A stretch of DNA of 64,000 nucleotides from Parapedobacter koreensis (GTDB taxonomy: Bacteria; Bacteroidota; Bacteroidia; Sphingobacteriales; Sphingobacteriaceae): NCBI RefSeq assembly GCF_900109365.1, contig NZ_FNZR01000011.1, positions 1 through 64,000 of the forward strand, read 5' to 3'. Every line of letters begins with the position of its first letter. The stretch's first letter is position 1. The translations under genes and the position numbers were made by a program. The notes under the pieces are model-generated. The model was not told the origin of the DNA, did not search any database, and saw only the letters and a program-made list of their open reading frames with translations. This document shows, in pieces, positions 35,537 to 44,337 of this stretch.

Positions 35537-37699
35537 TTAACGCATAATAATTTCATCCACAAAAACCCAAGCGGGATTCCCTTCGGCCGGAAAACCACGG
35601 GGTATCGGAACAAATGGTTCTACCGCTATCCGAAGATAACGGATCGCTTCCCCGGCCATCGGAGCAACTATCATCCGCCTTGGTAAGGCTTGTTGTGGGT
35701 TAGTTAGCGGTGGTTGAAAACGCAAGAGTAACCGCGCATCCGTTGAATCCATTCCGCCCCATACCTCCACCCATTTAGGCGGATAGATATGGCTGCCATA
35801 GTCCTGTTTGACACTGATGCCGATGGTATCGATACGAATAGCATTGTCAAAATGCATGGATGCAACCAGTTGCTCACCATGGAAGCCCAGCCATTTGCCA
35901 TCTGCGTGATTGCTGCTGCCACTTGCTAAATCCGTTAGTGTAAGTGCACCGCGGCCCTTATATTGCGGATTCGGACGGCTCAGCAGGAATGCCCGGTCTG
36001 GAGCGCGTCCCGATCGGTGTAGCGTCCGCGCCACTTCCTTACTCGATAACCAGCCAGTTTTATAACCCCTTACCCGGATTCCGGTGGTGTGTTCGGCTAC
36101 AAATGGTTTACTGTAAACCTGGGAATGCACACTATCCGGTTCGCTTCCATCCAACGTATAGCGAAGCTCAACACCCTTTACCGGATGAGTCAAGGTCACC
36201 TGTACACGATCCCGGAAGAAGTCATTCTTCGGCATTATCACCGGATCATTCAAGGACAATAAGGTATGGCCGTCATCCACATAGCCCCGTTCAATACGGA
36301 TATTTCTGTATTGTTGCTGCAAACGATCCAATGCATTCGTATCGATACGGGTATTCCATACGTATACGGCACGCAAGGCCGGTGCAGCCAGCAATTGCTT
36401 AAGACCCGCTTCCGTGACTGAAGTGCCACTCAGGCCGACGGTGCGCAATTTGGGAAGTGTCGCCAAGGTTGCGAGCCAGGTGTCATCAACAGGTGTACCG
36501 TTTAACAACAATTCGCGCAGGTTGATGAACCTTTTCACGGTTTCCCGGCTATTTGTAGATACCGGCATTCCACTCAAGGTGAGTGAAACCACTTGTTTAT
36601 CCACCGATGCAAGCTCTTCCAACGAGCGATCGGTATACATGGCTTTCCCATAGAAGCCTACGGCCAACGCGGGTGACTCTTGGGCCACGGGTTTAACAAC
36701 ACGGTATGGCGTATTTAGCTTTTCAACGGTTTCAGCATCCGCCGCGGAAAAACCATACGTTTCACCTTTAGACGCACCATAAATGGCTACCGCGAGTTGG
36801 TGAATCGTATCACCCATTGGCAAAGTAGCCAGCGGGATGTTAAAGTCTGCACCAGAAGCAACCCACGCTTTGACCAAAGCAAGTTCTTCTGGCGTGAGTT
36901 GGGGTTTCCCTTTAGGCGGCATACGATGTTCGTGATCCAAATCAAGCAGCAACCGTTCAATGAGCAGGCTCTCTTCGGCTGAGTCCTTTGCCAGCAGCTG
37001 GCCGTGCTTGCCGCCTTTCAATATCGAAGCGGTGTCCGAAAGCACCAAATCACCTTTGGCCTTGGCAGCACTGTGGCAACTCAGGCATTTTGCTTGCAAA
37101 ATGGGATAAACGACATCTTGGAATACGATCGCCGTTTCCATGTCCAACGCCTTTTCTTTACTGCGACGCAAGGGTTCAAACAAATAATCTTCACCATGCG
37201 TCAGCCCTGCTCCGAAATGCCCGGCTGTGAGCAAGATCACCAATGAAAGGCTCAGCCCAGCCCGAAAAAACGGTGGATAGTGCCTTTTTCCCTTATTGCC
37301 CGGTATTTGGTAGTACCACAATAAACCCGTTGCTAAAAAACACAAGGCTACCCCCGTCCATTTATGCCAGACGAACCCATTGCCTTCATACCCCCCTTCT
37401 TTAGCGAGTAACAAGCCTGCCACTACGGTAATGGCAGCACACCACGCACCCGCCAAAAGCAGCACACGCACCAGTCGGCTGACGGTCGCTTGCGGCAGAT
37501 TCAACCGATTCCCAAAACACGCAAAAGACCAAGCCAACACCAACAGGACAATCGGAAAATGCAGCAACAACGGATGAGTCCGGCCCAATACCTGCAATAC
37601 GCTAGGCACCACGATACGATCCTCAAAAAACAGGAAGAACACGATGAATGCATGGAGGCCAATCAGCAGGTTCAGCAACAGCGCTTGGATTGATTTCAT
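35537..37699 (-). CDS. DUF2231-like membrane/planctomycete-type cytochrome c protein with LRR and chitobiase-C domains
   Basis: A 720-aa inner-membrane anchored protein. Its N-terminal half has several transmembrane helices in a DUF2231-like layout (1-165), then a PSCyt1-type heme motif C205-x-x-C208-H209 (CLSCH) with the family tail RMPPKGKPQLTPEE. Leucine-rich repeats follow (about 370-460, LRELLLNGTPVDD, LRTVGLSGTSVTE), then a chitobiase/CBM-like beta domain (VELRYTLDGSEPDSVHSQVY) and a C-terminal F5/8-like region. It is the last gene of the trio with DUF1501 and DUF1553 proteins. The electron acceptor and substrate are unknown. Confidence 0.82.
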   Translation of the reverse strand: MKSIQALLLNLLIGLHAFIVFFLFFEDRIVVPSVLQVLGRTHPLLLHFPIVLLVLAWSFACFGNRLNLPQATVSRLVRVLLLAGAWCAAITVVAGLLLAKEGGYEGNGFVWHKWTGVALCFLATGLLWYYQIPGNKGKRHYPPFFRAGLSLSLVILLTAGHFGAGLTHGEDYLFEPLRRSKEKALDMETAIVFQDVVYPILQAKCLSCHSAAKAKGDLVLSDTASILKGGKHGQLLAKDSAEESLLIERLLLDLDHEHRMPPKGKPQLTPEELALVKAWVASGADFNIPLATLPMGDTIHQLAVAIYGASKGETYGFSAADAETVEKLNTPYRVVKPVAQESPALAVGFYGKAMYTDRSLEELASVDKQVVSLTLSGMPVSTNSRETVKRFINLRELLLNGTPVDDTWLATLATLPKLRTVGLSGTSVTEAGLKQLLAAPALRAVYVWNTRIDTNALDRLQQQYRNIRIERGYVDDGHTLLSLNDPVIMPKNDFFRDRVQVTLTHPVKGVELRYTLDGSEPDSVHSQVYSKPFVAEHTTGIRVRGYKTGWLSSKEVARTLHRSGRAPDRAFLLSRPNPQYKGRGALTLTDLASGSSNHADGKWLGFHGEQLVASMHFDNAIRIDTIGISVKQDYGSHIYPPKWVEVWGGMDSTDARLLLRFQPPLTNPQQALPRRMIVAPMAGEAIRYLRIAVEPFVPIPRGFPAEGNPAWVFVDEIIMR

Positions 37700-37708
37700 T
37701 TCTGTTCC

Positions 37709-39178
37709 TTACGCAAGAATATCGTTCACCACTGCGCCGGCCACATCGGTAAGGCGGTAGCGCCTACCCAAATGCCGATAGGTCAATTTTTCATGATCCA
37801 GTCCCAGTTGGTACAACATCGTCGCATGGAAATCATGCACATGTACCGGGTTTTTCACAATATTATAGCCAAACTCGTCCGTTTCACCATAGACGATACC
37901 GGGCTTTACACCGCCGCCAGCCATCCATACGCTGAAACAACGTGGATGGTGATCCCGGCCATAATTGTTATGTTCCAACCGCCCTTGGCAATAATTGGTA
38001 CGTCCAAATTCGCCTCCCCATACCACTAAGGTTTCATCCAGTAGCCCCCGTTGCTTCAAATCGGTCACCAGCGCCGCCGATGCCTGATCCACGTCCTTAG
38101 CCTGCAAAGCCATCTGTCCGGGCAAGTTGTCGTGCTGATCCCAGCCCTGGTGATAAAGCTGTACAAAGCGTACACCGTTTTCGGATAGTTTACGGGCCAA
38201 TAGGCAATTCGCTGCATAGGTACCGGGCACCAGGCAATCCGGACCATATAGTTTGACAATGTGATCGGGTTCTTTGGAAAGATCCGTCACTTCGGGTACC
38301 GACGTCTGCATCCGGTAAGCCATTTCGTATTGTTGTACCTTGGCTGCAATCTCCGGATCGCCAAATGCATCGAATTGCAGCAGGTTCAGTTCAGCCAATT
38401 TATCCAACATGGCCCTGCGGCTCACCTTATCCGTACCCGCTGGGTTGCCAAGGTAGAGTACCGGGTCAGGCCCCCCCATAAATTGCACGCCCTGATGCAC
38501 GGAATCAAGGAAACCGTTGGTCCATAGCTTGGCGTATACACCCTGGCCATTGCCTTTCCCTTTGGACACCAATACGCAGAAAGCGGGCAGGTTTTGGTTT
38601 TCACTGCCCAGTCCATAGCTCAGCCACGCACCCATGCTGGGCCGGTTGCCTTGCTGTGCCCCTGTCTGGAAAAAAGTAATGGCCGGATCATGGTTGATGG
38701 CATCGGTATGCAACGAACGGATAATGCAGAGGTCATCCACAATCTTTGCCATATGTGGGAATACAGCGCTTACCCATGCGCCGCTCTTACCATATTGTGC
38801 GAAATCATAGTACGACCCTACCAGGGGAAAATTAGCTTGGCCAGCCGTCATGCCGGTAAGGCGTTGCCCGCCACGTATGGATTCGGGCAGATCTTGTCCC
38901 ATCATCTCACGCAGCTTTGGCTTGGGGTCAAAAGATTCCAATTGCGACACCCCGCCGCTCTGGAATAAATAGATCACCCGCTTTGCTTTCGGCGCAAAAT
39001 GCGGAAGTCGCGAAAGGAGTTCTTCTTTCGTGCCACTACCGGAAAACAAATCGGGTATCAGCAGCGAGCCAAGGGCCGCACTTCCGATGCCGATGCTTAG
39101 CCGCGAAAGAAATTGCCTTCGATTTTGGTATAAACGGGCTTGCGCTAGTTCTTTCTCAATCATGTCGTCTGTTTTCAT
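37709..39178 (-). CDS. DUF1501 family protein (sulfatase-like fold)
   Basis: A 489-aa protein of the DUF1501 family, typical of Planctomycetes and found next to DUF1553 cytochromes. It has a Tat-like leader region (ENRRQFLSRLSIGIG is the nearest match: QNRRQFLSR), the conserved SGGVSQLESFDPKP, and the alkaline-phosphatase-superfamily-like WGGEFGRT and DHHPRCFSVWMAGGG motifs. The biochemical activity of DUF1501 is not established to my knowledge. It lies 9 bp ahead of the cytochrome gene and 47 bp after DUF1553. Confidence 0.86.
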   Translation of the reverse strand: MKTDDMIEKELAQARLYQNRRQFLSRLSIGIGSAALGSLLIPDLFSGSGTKEELLSRLPHFAPKAKRVIYLFQSGGVSQLESFDPKPKLREMMGQDLPESIRGGQRLTGMTAGQANFPLVGSYYDFAQYGKSGAWVSAVFPHMAKIVDDLCIIRSLHTDAINHDPAITFFQTGAQQGNRPSMGAWLSYGLGSENQNLPAFCVLVSKGKGNGQGVYAKLWTNGFLDSVHQGVQFMGGPDPVLYLGNPAGTDKVSRRAMLDKLAELNLLQFDAFGDPEIAAKVQQYEMAYRMQTSVPEVTDLSKEPDHIVKLYGPDCLVPGTYAANCLLARKLSENGVRFVQLYHQGWDQHDNLPGQMALQAKDVDQASAALVTDLKQRGLLDETLVVWGGEFGRTNYCQGRLEHNNYGRDHHPRCFSVWMAGGGVKPGIVYGETDEFGYNIVKNPVHVHDFHATMLYQLGLDHEKLTYRHLGRRYRLTDVAGAVVNDILA

Positions 39179-39225
39179 GCCATTCGTCTCCTTTTTATCA
39201 TCGGCATTGGGTTATTGGGTTCACT

Positions 39226-41571
39226 TCACGTCCGGGTGATGGTTTCTTCCAGGTTGTACAAGGCGTGCATCACGGCCATCAGGGCGGCCTGCTCAACCAC
39301 GGGCACAGTACTTTCCTGCGGGGCTTCACCTATCGCTATAAATGCCTGTGCAGCGTCTGGTGATGCCGTATAGCGTTTCAACTCGTCTGTATAATAGGCA
39401 TCCAACAACGCCAATTCCTGATCACTACCCGGTCGACTCAAGATACGGCGAAAAGCACGTTCGATATGCTGGCGGGGCTTCGCCCTTGGCGATGTTTTCA
39501 AGAGCACAGCCGCAAGCACACGTGACGCCTCCAGAATTACCGGGTCATTCAGCATTACCAACGCTTGGAGGGGAGTATTTGTGCGTTGCCGCGCCACTTC
39601 ACACATATCCCGGTTGCTGGCATCGAAAATAAGCATGTTGGGTGGAGGTACCGTCAGCTTGATAAATACGTACATCCCTCTCCGATACAGGGCACCACCG
39701 TGATCCTGTACATAATTGGTCAGTGCCCCCCTTCCCGAACTGGTTACTTCCCATATGCCTTCCGGCTGGTAGGGCTTCACACTCGGGCCGCCGATTTCCG
39801 GATTTAACAATCCGCTGCTGGCCAAGGCCAGATCGCGGATAGCCTCTGCCGATAAACGCAATCGTCGGGTGCGGGCCAAATACCTATTTTCTGGATCCGC
39901 TTTCAGGTGCTTGTCCGTGACACGCGACGATTGGCGGTAGGTGGCACTCATCACAAACTGTTTCATCAGCCGTTTGACATCCCAGCCGTTATCACGGAAA
40001 TCCGCCGCCAGCCAATCCAGCAATTCCGGATGACTTGGAAGCGCACCCTGGTTGCCAAAATCGGCGACTGTAGTTACCATACCTTGACCAAACACCATGG
40101 CCCACAGCTGGTTTACCAATACCCTTGCGGTAAGCGGGTTTTCATTGCTGAATGCCCACGTGGCAAGCCCAAGCCGGTTGGGGGCATAACGTGTGCTATC
40201 AAACGCCAGGATAGCCGCAGGCGTACCAGGATATACACGTTCAGTTGGGGCATCGTATACCCCTCTATCGAGGATATAAGTCGGGCGCACCTCATCACGC
40301 TCGCCCATCACCGATACCGATACTGCGGACGTGTCATCCCCCTTATTGATAAAATCCAGTATACCTGCCACATCTTGCTGCGTGAGGGTAAGCCGCGGCG
40401 TTTTCGAAGGCCCTGAGTTGACCAGTCCTTCCAACCCTTTTTCTAATGAATTGTTGAAAAAAGCGTATAGTTCAAAGTAATTCTTTTGTGAAAATGGATC
40501 ATACTTATGATCATGGCATTGTGCACATTCCATCGTGATGCCCAGAATACCTTTACTGAAGGTGTTGGTTTTATCTATCGCATAGGCTACGCGGTATTCT
40601 TCTTCAATCACACCGCCTTCTTCGGTAATTTTATGGTTTCGGTTGAAAGCCGATGCCAGTAGTTGCTCCTTGGTGGCATCCGGCAGCATGTCCCCCGCAA
40701 GTTGCCAGGTTACGAACCGATCATAGGGCATGTTCTGGTTGAACGCATGGATCACCCAATCACGCCATGGCCATTGCGTACGGATGTCATCATCTTGGTA
40801 GCCATAAGAATCCGCATAACGTGCCACGTCCAGCCAATGCATGGCCATCCGCTCACCATAGGTGGGCAAGGCTAACAGTTCATCCACTATTTTTTCATAT
40901 GCCGCAACGGATTTATCCGCCAAAAAACGTCCAAGCTGTTCTTCCGTAGGAGGTAGGCCGGTCAGATCCAAGCTGAGCCTGCGAAGCAAGTGATGCTTTT
41001 CTGCCTCCGGATTCGGAGCCAATCCCACCATATCCATTTTCGCCAGCACGAAGTGATCTATTTCATTAATTGGCCAATCGCTTTTGTGCGCGTTAGGGAT
41101 CCCGATCTTTTCCGGTGGCACAAATGCCCAATGTGGCTTGTACTCCGCACCCTGTTGAATCCACCGTTCAATCAACTTTACTTCATAATCCGTCAGCGCC
41201 AGGTTGGATGATACCGGCGGCATCCGCACCGATTCGTCTTCACTGATGATACGCCGATAAGCTTCACTCCTATCCGGGTGGCCCGGTACAATGGCATGCA
41301 TGCCTGCGGTTTCGACCAGTGCTTGGTAAGCCCCCTCTTTGGTATCAAGCCTGAGCGCTGCCTCTCGGGTATTTTTGTCGGGCCCATGGCAGGCAAAACA
41401 TTTATCAGACAATATTGGGCGGATATGGAAATTGTAATCCACTATCGGCGGCAATGGCATAGCACCTCCACCCGTTTCGCTTCGCTTTGTAAAAAAATAA
41501 CCGGATGTTATCGTCACAAATAAGCAAACCGCTAGTAAGATTAGCCATTTCGGTGAAAACGAAAATTTCAT
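39226..41571 (-). CDS. PSCyt1-DUF1549-DUF1553 protein (planctomycete-type cytochrome)
   Basis: A 781-aa exported protein: N-terminal hydrophobic helix (8-25), heme motif C58-x-x-C61-H62 (CFACHGPD), DUF1549 (about 160-350, WPINEIDHFVLAKM..., a second CAQCHDHKYDPFS motif) and DUF1553 (about 480-760, NRLGLATWAFSNENPLTARVLVNQLW). Two CxxCH sites allow one or two hemes. It is the promoter-proximal gene of the trio and is divergent from ridA. Known genomic associations are with periplasmic polysaccharide oxidation; exact reaction unknown. Confidence 0.88.
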   Translation of the reverse strand: MKFSFSPKWLILLAVCLFVTITSGYFFTKRSETGGGAMPLPPIVDYNFHIRPILSDKCFACHGPDKNTREAALRLDTKEGAYQALVETAGMHAIVPGHPDRSEAYRRIISEDESVRMPPVSSNLALTDYEVKLIERWIQQGAEYKPHWAFVPPEKIGIPNAHKSDWPINEIDHFVLAKMDMVGLAPNPEAEKHHLLRRLSLDLTGLPPTEEQLGRFLADKSVAAYEKIVDELLALPTYGERMAMHWLDVARYADSYGYQDDDIRTQWPWRDWVIHAFNQNMPYDRFVTWQLAGDMLPDATKEQLLASAFNRNHKITEEGGVIEEEYRVAYAIDKTNTFSKGILGITMECAQCHDHKYDPFSQKNYFELYAFFNNSLEKGLEGLVNSGPSKTPRLTLTQQDVAGILDFINKGDDTSAVSVSVMGERDEVRPTYILDRGVYDAPTERVYPGTPAAILAFDSTRYAPNRLGLATWAFSNENPLTARVLVNQLWAMVFGQGMVTTVADFGNQGALPSHPELLDWLAADFRDNGWDVKRLMKQFVMSATYRQSSRVTDKHLKADPENRYLARTRRLRLSAEAIRDLALASSGLLNPEIGGPSVKPYQPEGIWEVTSSGRGALTNYVQDHGGALYRRGMYVFIKLTVPPPNMLIFDASNRDMCEVARQRTNTPLQALVMLNDPVILEASRVLAAVLLKTSPRAKPRQHIERAFRRILSRPGSDQELALLDAYYTDELKRYTASPDAAQAFIAIGEAPQESTVPVVEQAALMAVMHALYNLEETITRT

Positions 41572-41631
41572 ATCCGCCAGTAAGGGTTATAATTGTTATC
41601 TTCTTATCTCAAACTTAAGAAAAGTTGTGCG

Positions 41632-41643
41632 TATATGCAAGTT
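41632..41643. promoter_or_regulatory. TATATGCAAGTT motif, copy 1 (DUF1553/ridA divergent promoter)
   Basis: This 12-mer recurs at 50897-50908, also in a divergent promoter in front of a planctomycete-type cytochrome gene. Here it overlaps the imperfect palindrome TGCGTATATGCA. A shared regulator is possible. A near-consensus -7 box for ridA (TATCTTTC) follows at 41684-41691. Confidence 0.4.
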
Positions 41644-41725
41644 ACATAAGCAATTAAAAAAACAAAAAACTGATCCTTTTTATTATCTTTCGCAACTTTC
41701 AGCAATTACTTAACAACGGACTGAT

Positions 41726-42109
41726 ATGGGAAAAACAAAAATCGTCCATCCCGACCGGGCACAGGATTTTTCTACGGGAGCCTACTCTGACGGTGTGCTT
41801 ATCGACGGCCTATTGTTTGTAAGCGGCCAAGCCGCTATTGATTTTAAGGAATCTAGGTTTATCTTAGGTTCTATTGAAGAAGAGACCCGCCTTACTTTGC
41901 AAAATATCAAGGCTATTCTGGAAAATGCAGGAATGACCCTGGAAAATGTAGTGAAATGTACGGTTCACTTAAGTGACATCGCTGATTTCCAACGGTTCAA
42001 CAAAGTGTATGCTGAACATTTCGCTGGCATCAAACCTGCCCGAACCACCGTCCAATCTGTATTGGACAACGGCATCAAAGTGGAAATTGACTGCATCGCC
42101 AAAAAATAG
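41726..42109 (+). CDS. ridA: RidA-family enamine/imine deaminase
   Basis: A 127-aa trimeric cytosolic enzyme that hydrolyses reactive 2-aminoacrylate-type intermediates. The catalytic Arg106 (KPARTTVQ) and Glu120 (KVEIDCIA) match the canonical R105/E120 pair. The ATG at 41726 follows an A-rich leader. It is the first gene of a tight operon with a dipeptidase and a D-serine/threonine-type PLP enzyme, and PLP dehydratases are exactly the source of the intermediates it clears. Confidence 0.9.
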   Translation: MGKTKIVHPDRAQDFSTGAYSDGVLIDGLLFVSGQAAIDFKESRFILGSIEEETRLTLQNIKAILENAGMTLENVVKCTVHLSDIADFQRFNKVYAEHFAGIKPARTTVQSVLDNGIKVEIDCIAKK

Positions 42110-42123
42110 CCGACCCAATCGCT

Positions 42124-43203
42124 ATGCTCATCATTGATGCACACCTCGATCTGGCCATGAATGCCATGGAATGGAACCGTGACCTCAGGGCCGGGATTGA
42201 TACCATCCGCAACCGCGAATCCGGCATGCATGACAAACCGGATCGGGGAAACGGCGTGGTATCATTACCGGAATTACGCAAAGGTGGAATCGGATTAGTG
42301 GTTGCCACGCAAATAGCCAGAGTCACGGAAAACCACCATGTATTGCCGGGCTGGTATTCGCCTGAACAGGCTTGGGCACAAGCGCAGGGCCAGTTGGCTT
42401 GGTATCAGGCGATGGCAGATGCCGGCGAGATGCAACAAATCACCGACTTAAGCACGTTGGAACGCCACCTTGCACTATGGGAAGATGAATCCATAACTAA
42501 TGCAACCAAGCCGATCGGTTTCATCCTTAGCCTCGAAGGTGCCGACTCCCTCGTCGACCTTTCTTACCTCGAACGGGCGTACGCCTACGGGCTTCGGGCT
42601 GTCGGGCCTGCGCATTATGGCCCTGGCCGCTATGCCCCCGGCACGGGGATGGAAGGGCCGCTCACCCCGTTGGGCGTTGAGCTCCTCAACGAGATGGATA
42701 GCCTGCACATGGTGTTGGATATCACCCACCTGACCGATGAAGGGTTCTGGCAGGCGCTGTCGGTATACAAGGGGCCAATATGGGCCAGCCACCACAATTG
42801 CCGGGCACTTGTAGACCATCAACGGCAACTGAGCGATGACCAGTTGAGCGCATTGATTGAACGGGGTACCGTCATTGGGAGTGCCTTGGATGCCTGGATG
42901 TTGTCTCCGCATTGGATTCGGGGCGAATCAACGCCATTACAACGTGGCGTAAACCTCGAAAGTCTTGTGAATCACATTGACCACATCTGCCAATTAGCGG
43001 GCAACAGCAATCATGTGGCCATCGGCAGCGATCTGGATGGCATGTTTGGCACCGAACAATGCCCGTACGATCTACAAACAATCGCCGATCTACAAAAACT
43101 GGATGGCATATTTCGGAAAAGAGGATATGCTGTTTCGGATATTGCCAATATTTTTCATAACAACTGGCTTCGGTTTATCCGTCAGGCCTGGCAAAACAAT
43201 TAA
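42124..43203 (+). CDS. membrane dipeptidase (peptidase family M19)
   Basis: A 359-aa zinc dipeptidase of the renal dipeptidase/D-aminopeptidase group. Metal ligands are visible: H7 and D9 (DAHLD), bridging E138 (LSLEGAD), H202 (DITHLTDEGF) and H223 (ASHHNC), followed by IGSDLDG. No signal peptide is seen, so it is cytoplasmic. M19 enzymes accept dipeptides with a C-terminal D-residue; that fits the downstream D-amino-acid enzyme. Starts 14 bp after ridA. Confidence 0.9.
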   Translation: MLIIDAHLDLAMNAMEWNRDLRAGIDTIRNRESGMHDKPDRGNGVVSLPELRKGGIGLVVATQIARVTENHHVLPGWYSPEQAWAQAQGQLAWYQAMADAGEMQQITDLSTLERHLALWEDESITNATKPIGFILSLEGADSLVDLSYLERAYAYGLRAVGPAHYGPGRYAPGTGMEGPLTPLGVELLNEMDSLHMVLDITHLTDEGFWQALSVYKGPIWASHHNCRALVDHQRQLSDDQLSALIERGTVIGSALDAWMLSPHWIRGESTPLQRGVNLESLVNHIDHICQLAGNSNHVAIGSDLDGMFGTEQCPYDLQTIADLQKLDGIFRKRGYAVSDIANIFHNNWLRFIRQAWQNN

Positions 43204-43212
43204 CTAGTAATA

Positions 43213-44334
43213 ATGAACGACAATCAACCCTGGTACGTCATCGAGGACATCGATCGCATCGATTCCCCGGCGCTTGTGGTTTATCCCGAACGTGTGAGCG
43301 AAAATATCCGTACACTGAAAAAAATGGTCAATGGGAATACAGACCGATTGCGCCCGCATATAAAAACACACAAAACTAAAGAAGCGACTATCCTTTTAAT
43401 GGATGCCGGCATCCACCAATTCAAATGCGCCACCATCGCCGAAGCAGAATTATTGGGCATGATAAAAGCGCCGGATGTGCTGTTAGCTTACCAGCCCGTT
43501 GGTCCTAAGGTGCACCGGTACCTGGAATTAATTGAAAGGTATTCCAATACGTCGTTTTCTTGCTTGGTGGACAATTTGGCCAACGCTGAAAACTTATCAG
43601 TCCAAGCCGGTAAAAAGGGCGTAAAAATCCGGGTGTATATCGACATCAATGTAGGTATGGGCCGAACGGGTATCCCCGTCGGTGACGAGGCCATCCAATT
43701 ATATCAAGGTATCCGGTTATTGGACAACATGGAGTTGCTGGGCTTGCATGTGTACGACGGTCATCTCCGCGACCCGGATATCAACCAACGCAGGGAACGT
43801 TGCCATCTCGCTTTTGCCCCCGTCTGGACGATGATTTCTGAACTGGAACGCCAAGGTTATCCTGCTCCTGTGGTGGTAGCCGGTGGCTCACCGACGTTTC
43901 CCATCCACGCTGCCGATGCTCGGGTCGTATGCAGTCCGGGCACCTTTATTTTTTGGGATAAAGGCTATGGCGATGGCCTGCCCGAGCAACAGTTTCAACA
44001 TGCCGCATTGGTATTGACCCGGATTATCTCGTTGCCTACCTCGACTACCCTTTGCCTTGATTTGGGCCACAAATCCATTGCGTCCGAAAATCCCCTTGAT
44101 CGCCGGGTACACCTGCTTAATGCACCTGATCTGAAACCCATTGGCCAAAGCGAAGAACACCTTGTTGTGGAGGTCCCAGCAGGCCATGAGTGGAAAATTG
44201 GCGATGTGTTTTATGGTTTACCCTACCACATCTGTCCAACGGTAGCCTTGTACGAACAGGCAATAGCCATTGTCGACGGGCATCAAACTGGCATATGGCC
44301 AATTGTAGCCCGCGACCGCAGCATTATCGTGTAA
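43213..44334 (+). CDS. D-serine dehydratase/D-threonine aldolase family PLP enzyme
   Basis: A 373-aa fold-type III PLP enzyme (alanine racemase-like N-terminal barrel). The Schiff-base lysine is K51 in RPHIKTHKT, and the C-terminal zinc pair H339-x-C341 (YHICPT) matches eukaryotic-type D-serine dehydratase and D-threonine aldolase. D-serine dehydration would give 2-aminoacrylate, the substrate of the operon's RidA. Only 9 bp separate it from the dipeptidase. Choosing between dehydratase and aldolase is not possible from the sequence alone. Confidence 0.87.
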   Translation: MNDNQPWYVIEDIDRIDSPALVVYPERVSENIRTLKKMVNGNTDRLRPHIKTHKTKEATILLMDAGIHQFKCATIAEAELLGMIKAPDVLLAYQPVGPKVHRYLELIERYSNTSFSCLVDNLANAENLSVQAGKKGVKIRVYIDINVGMGRTGIPVGDEAIQLYQGIRLLDNMELLGLHVYDGHLRDPDINQRRERCHLAFAPVWTMISELERQGYPAPVVVAGGSPTFPIHAADARVVCSPGTFIFWDKGYGDGLPEQQFQHAALVLTRIISLPTSTTLCLDLGHKSIASENPLDRRVHLLNAPDLKPIGQSEEHLVVEVPAGHEWKIGDVFYGLPYHICPTVALYEQAIAIVDGHQTGIWPIVARDRSIIV

Positions 44335-44337
44335 ACA

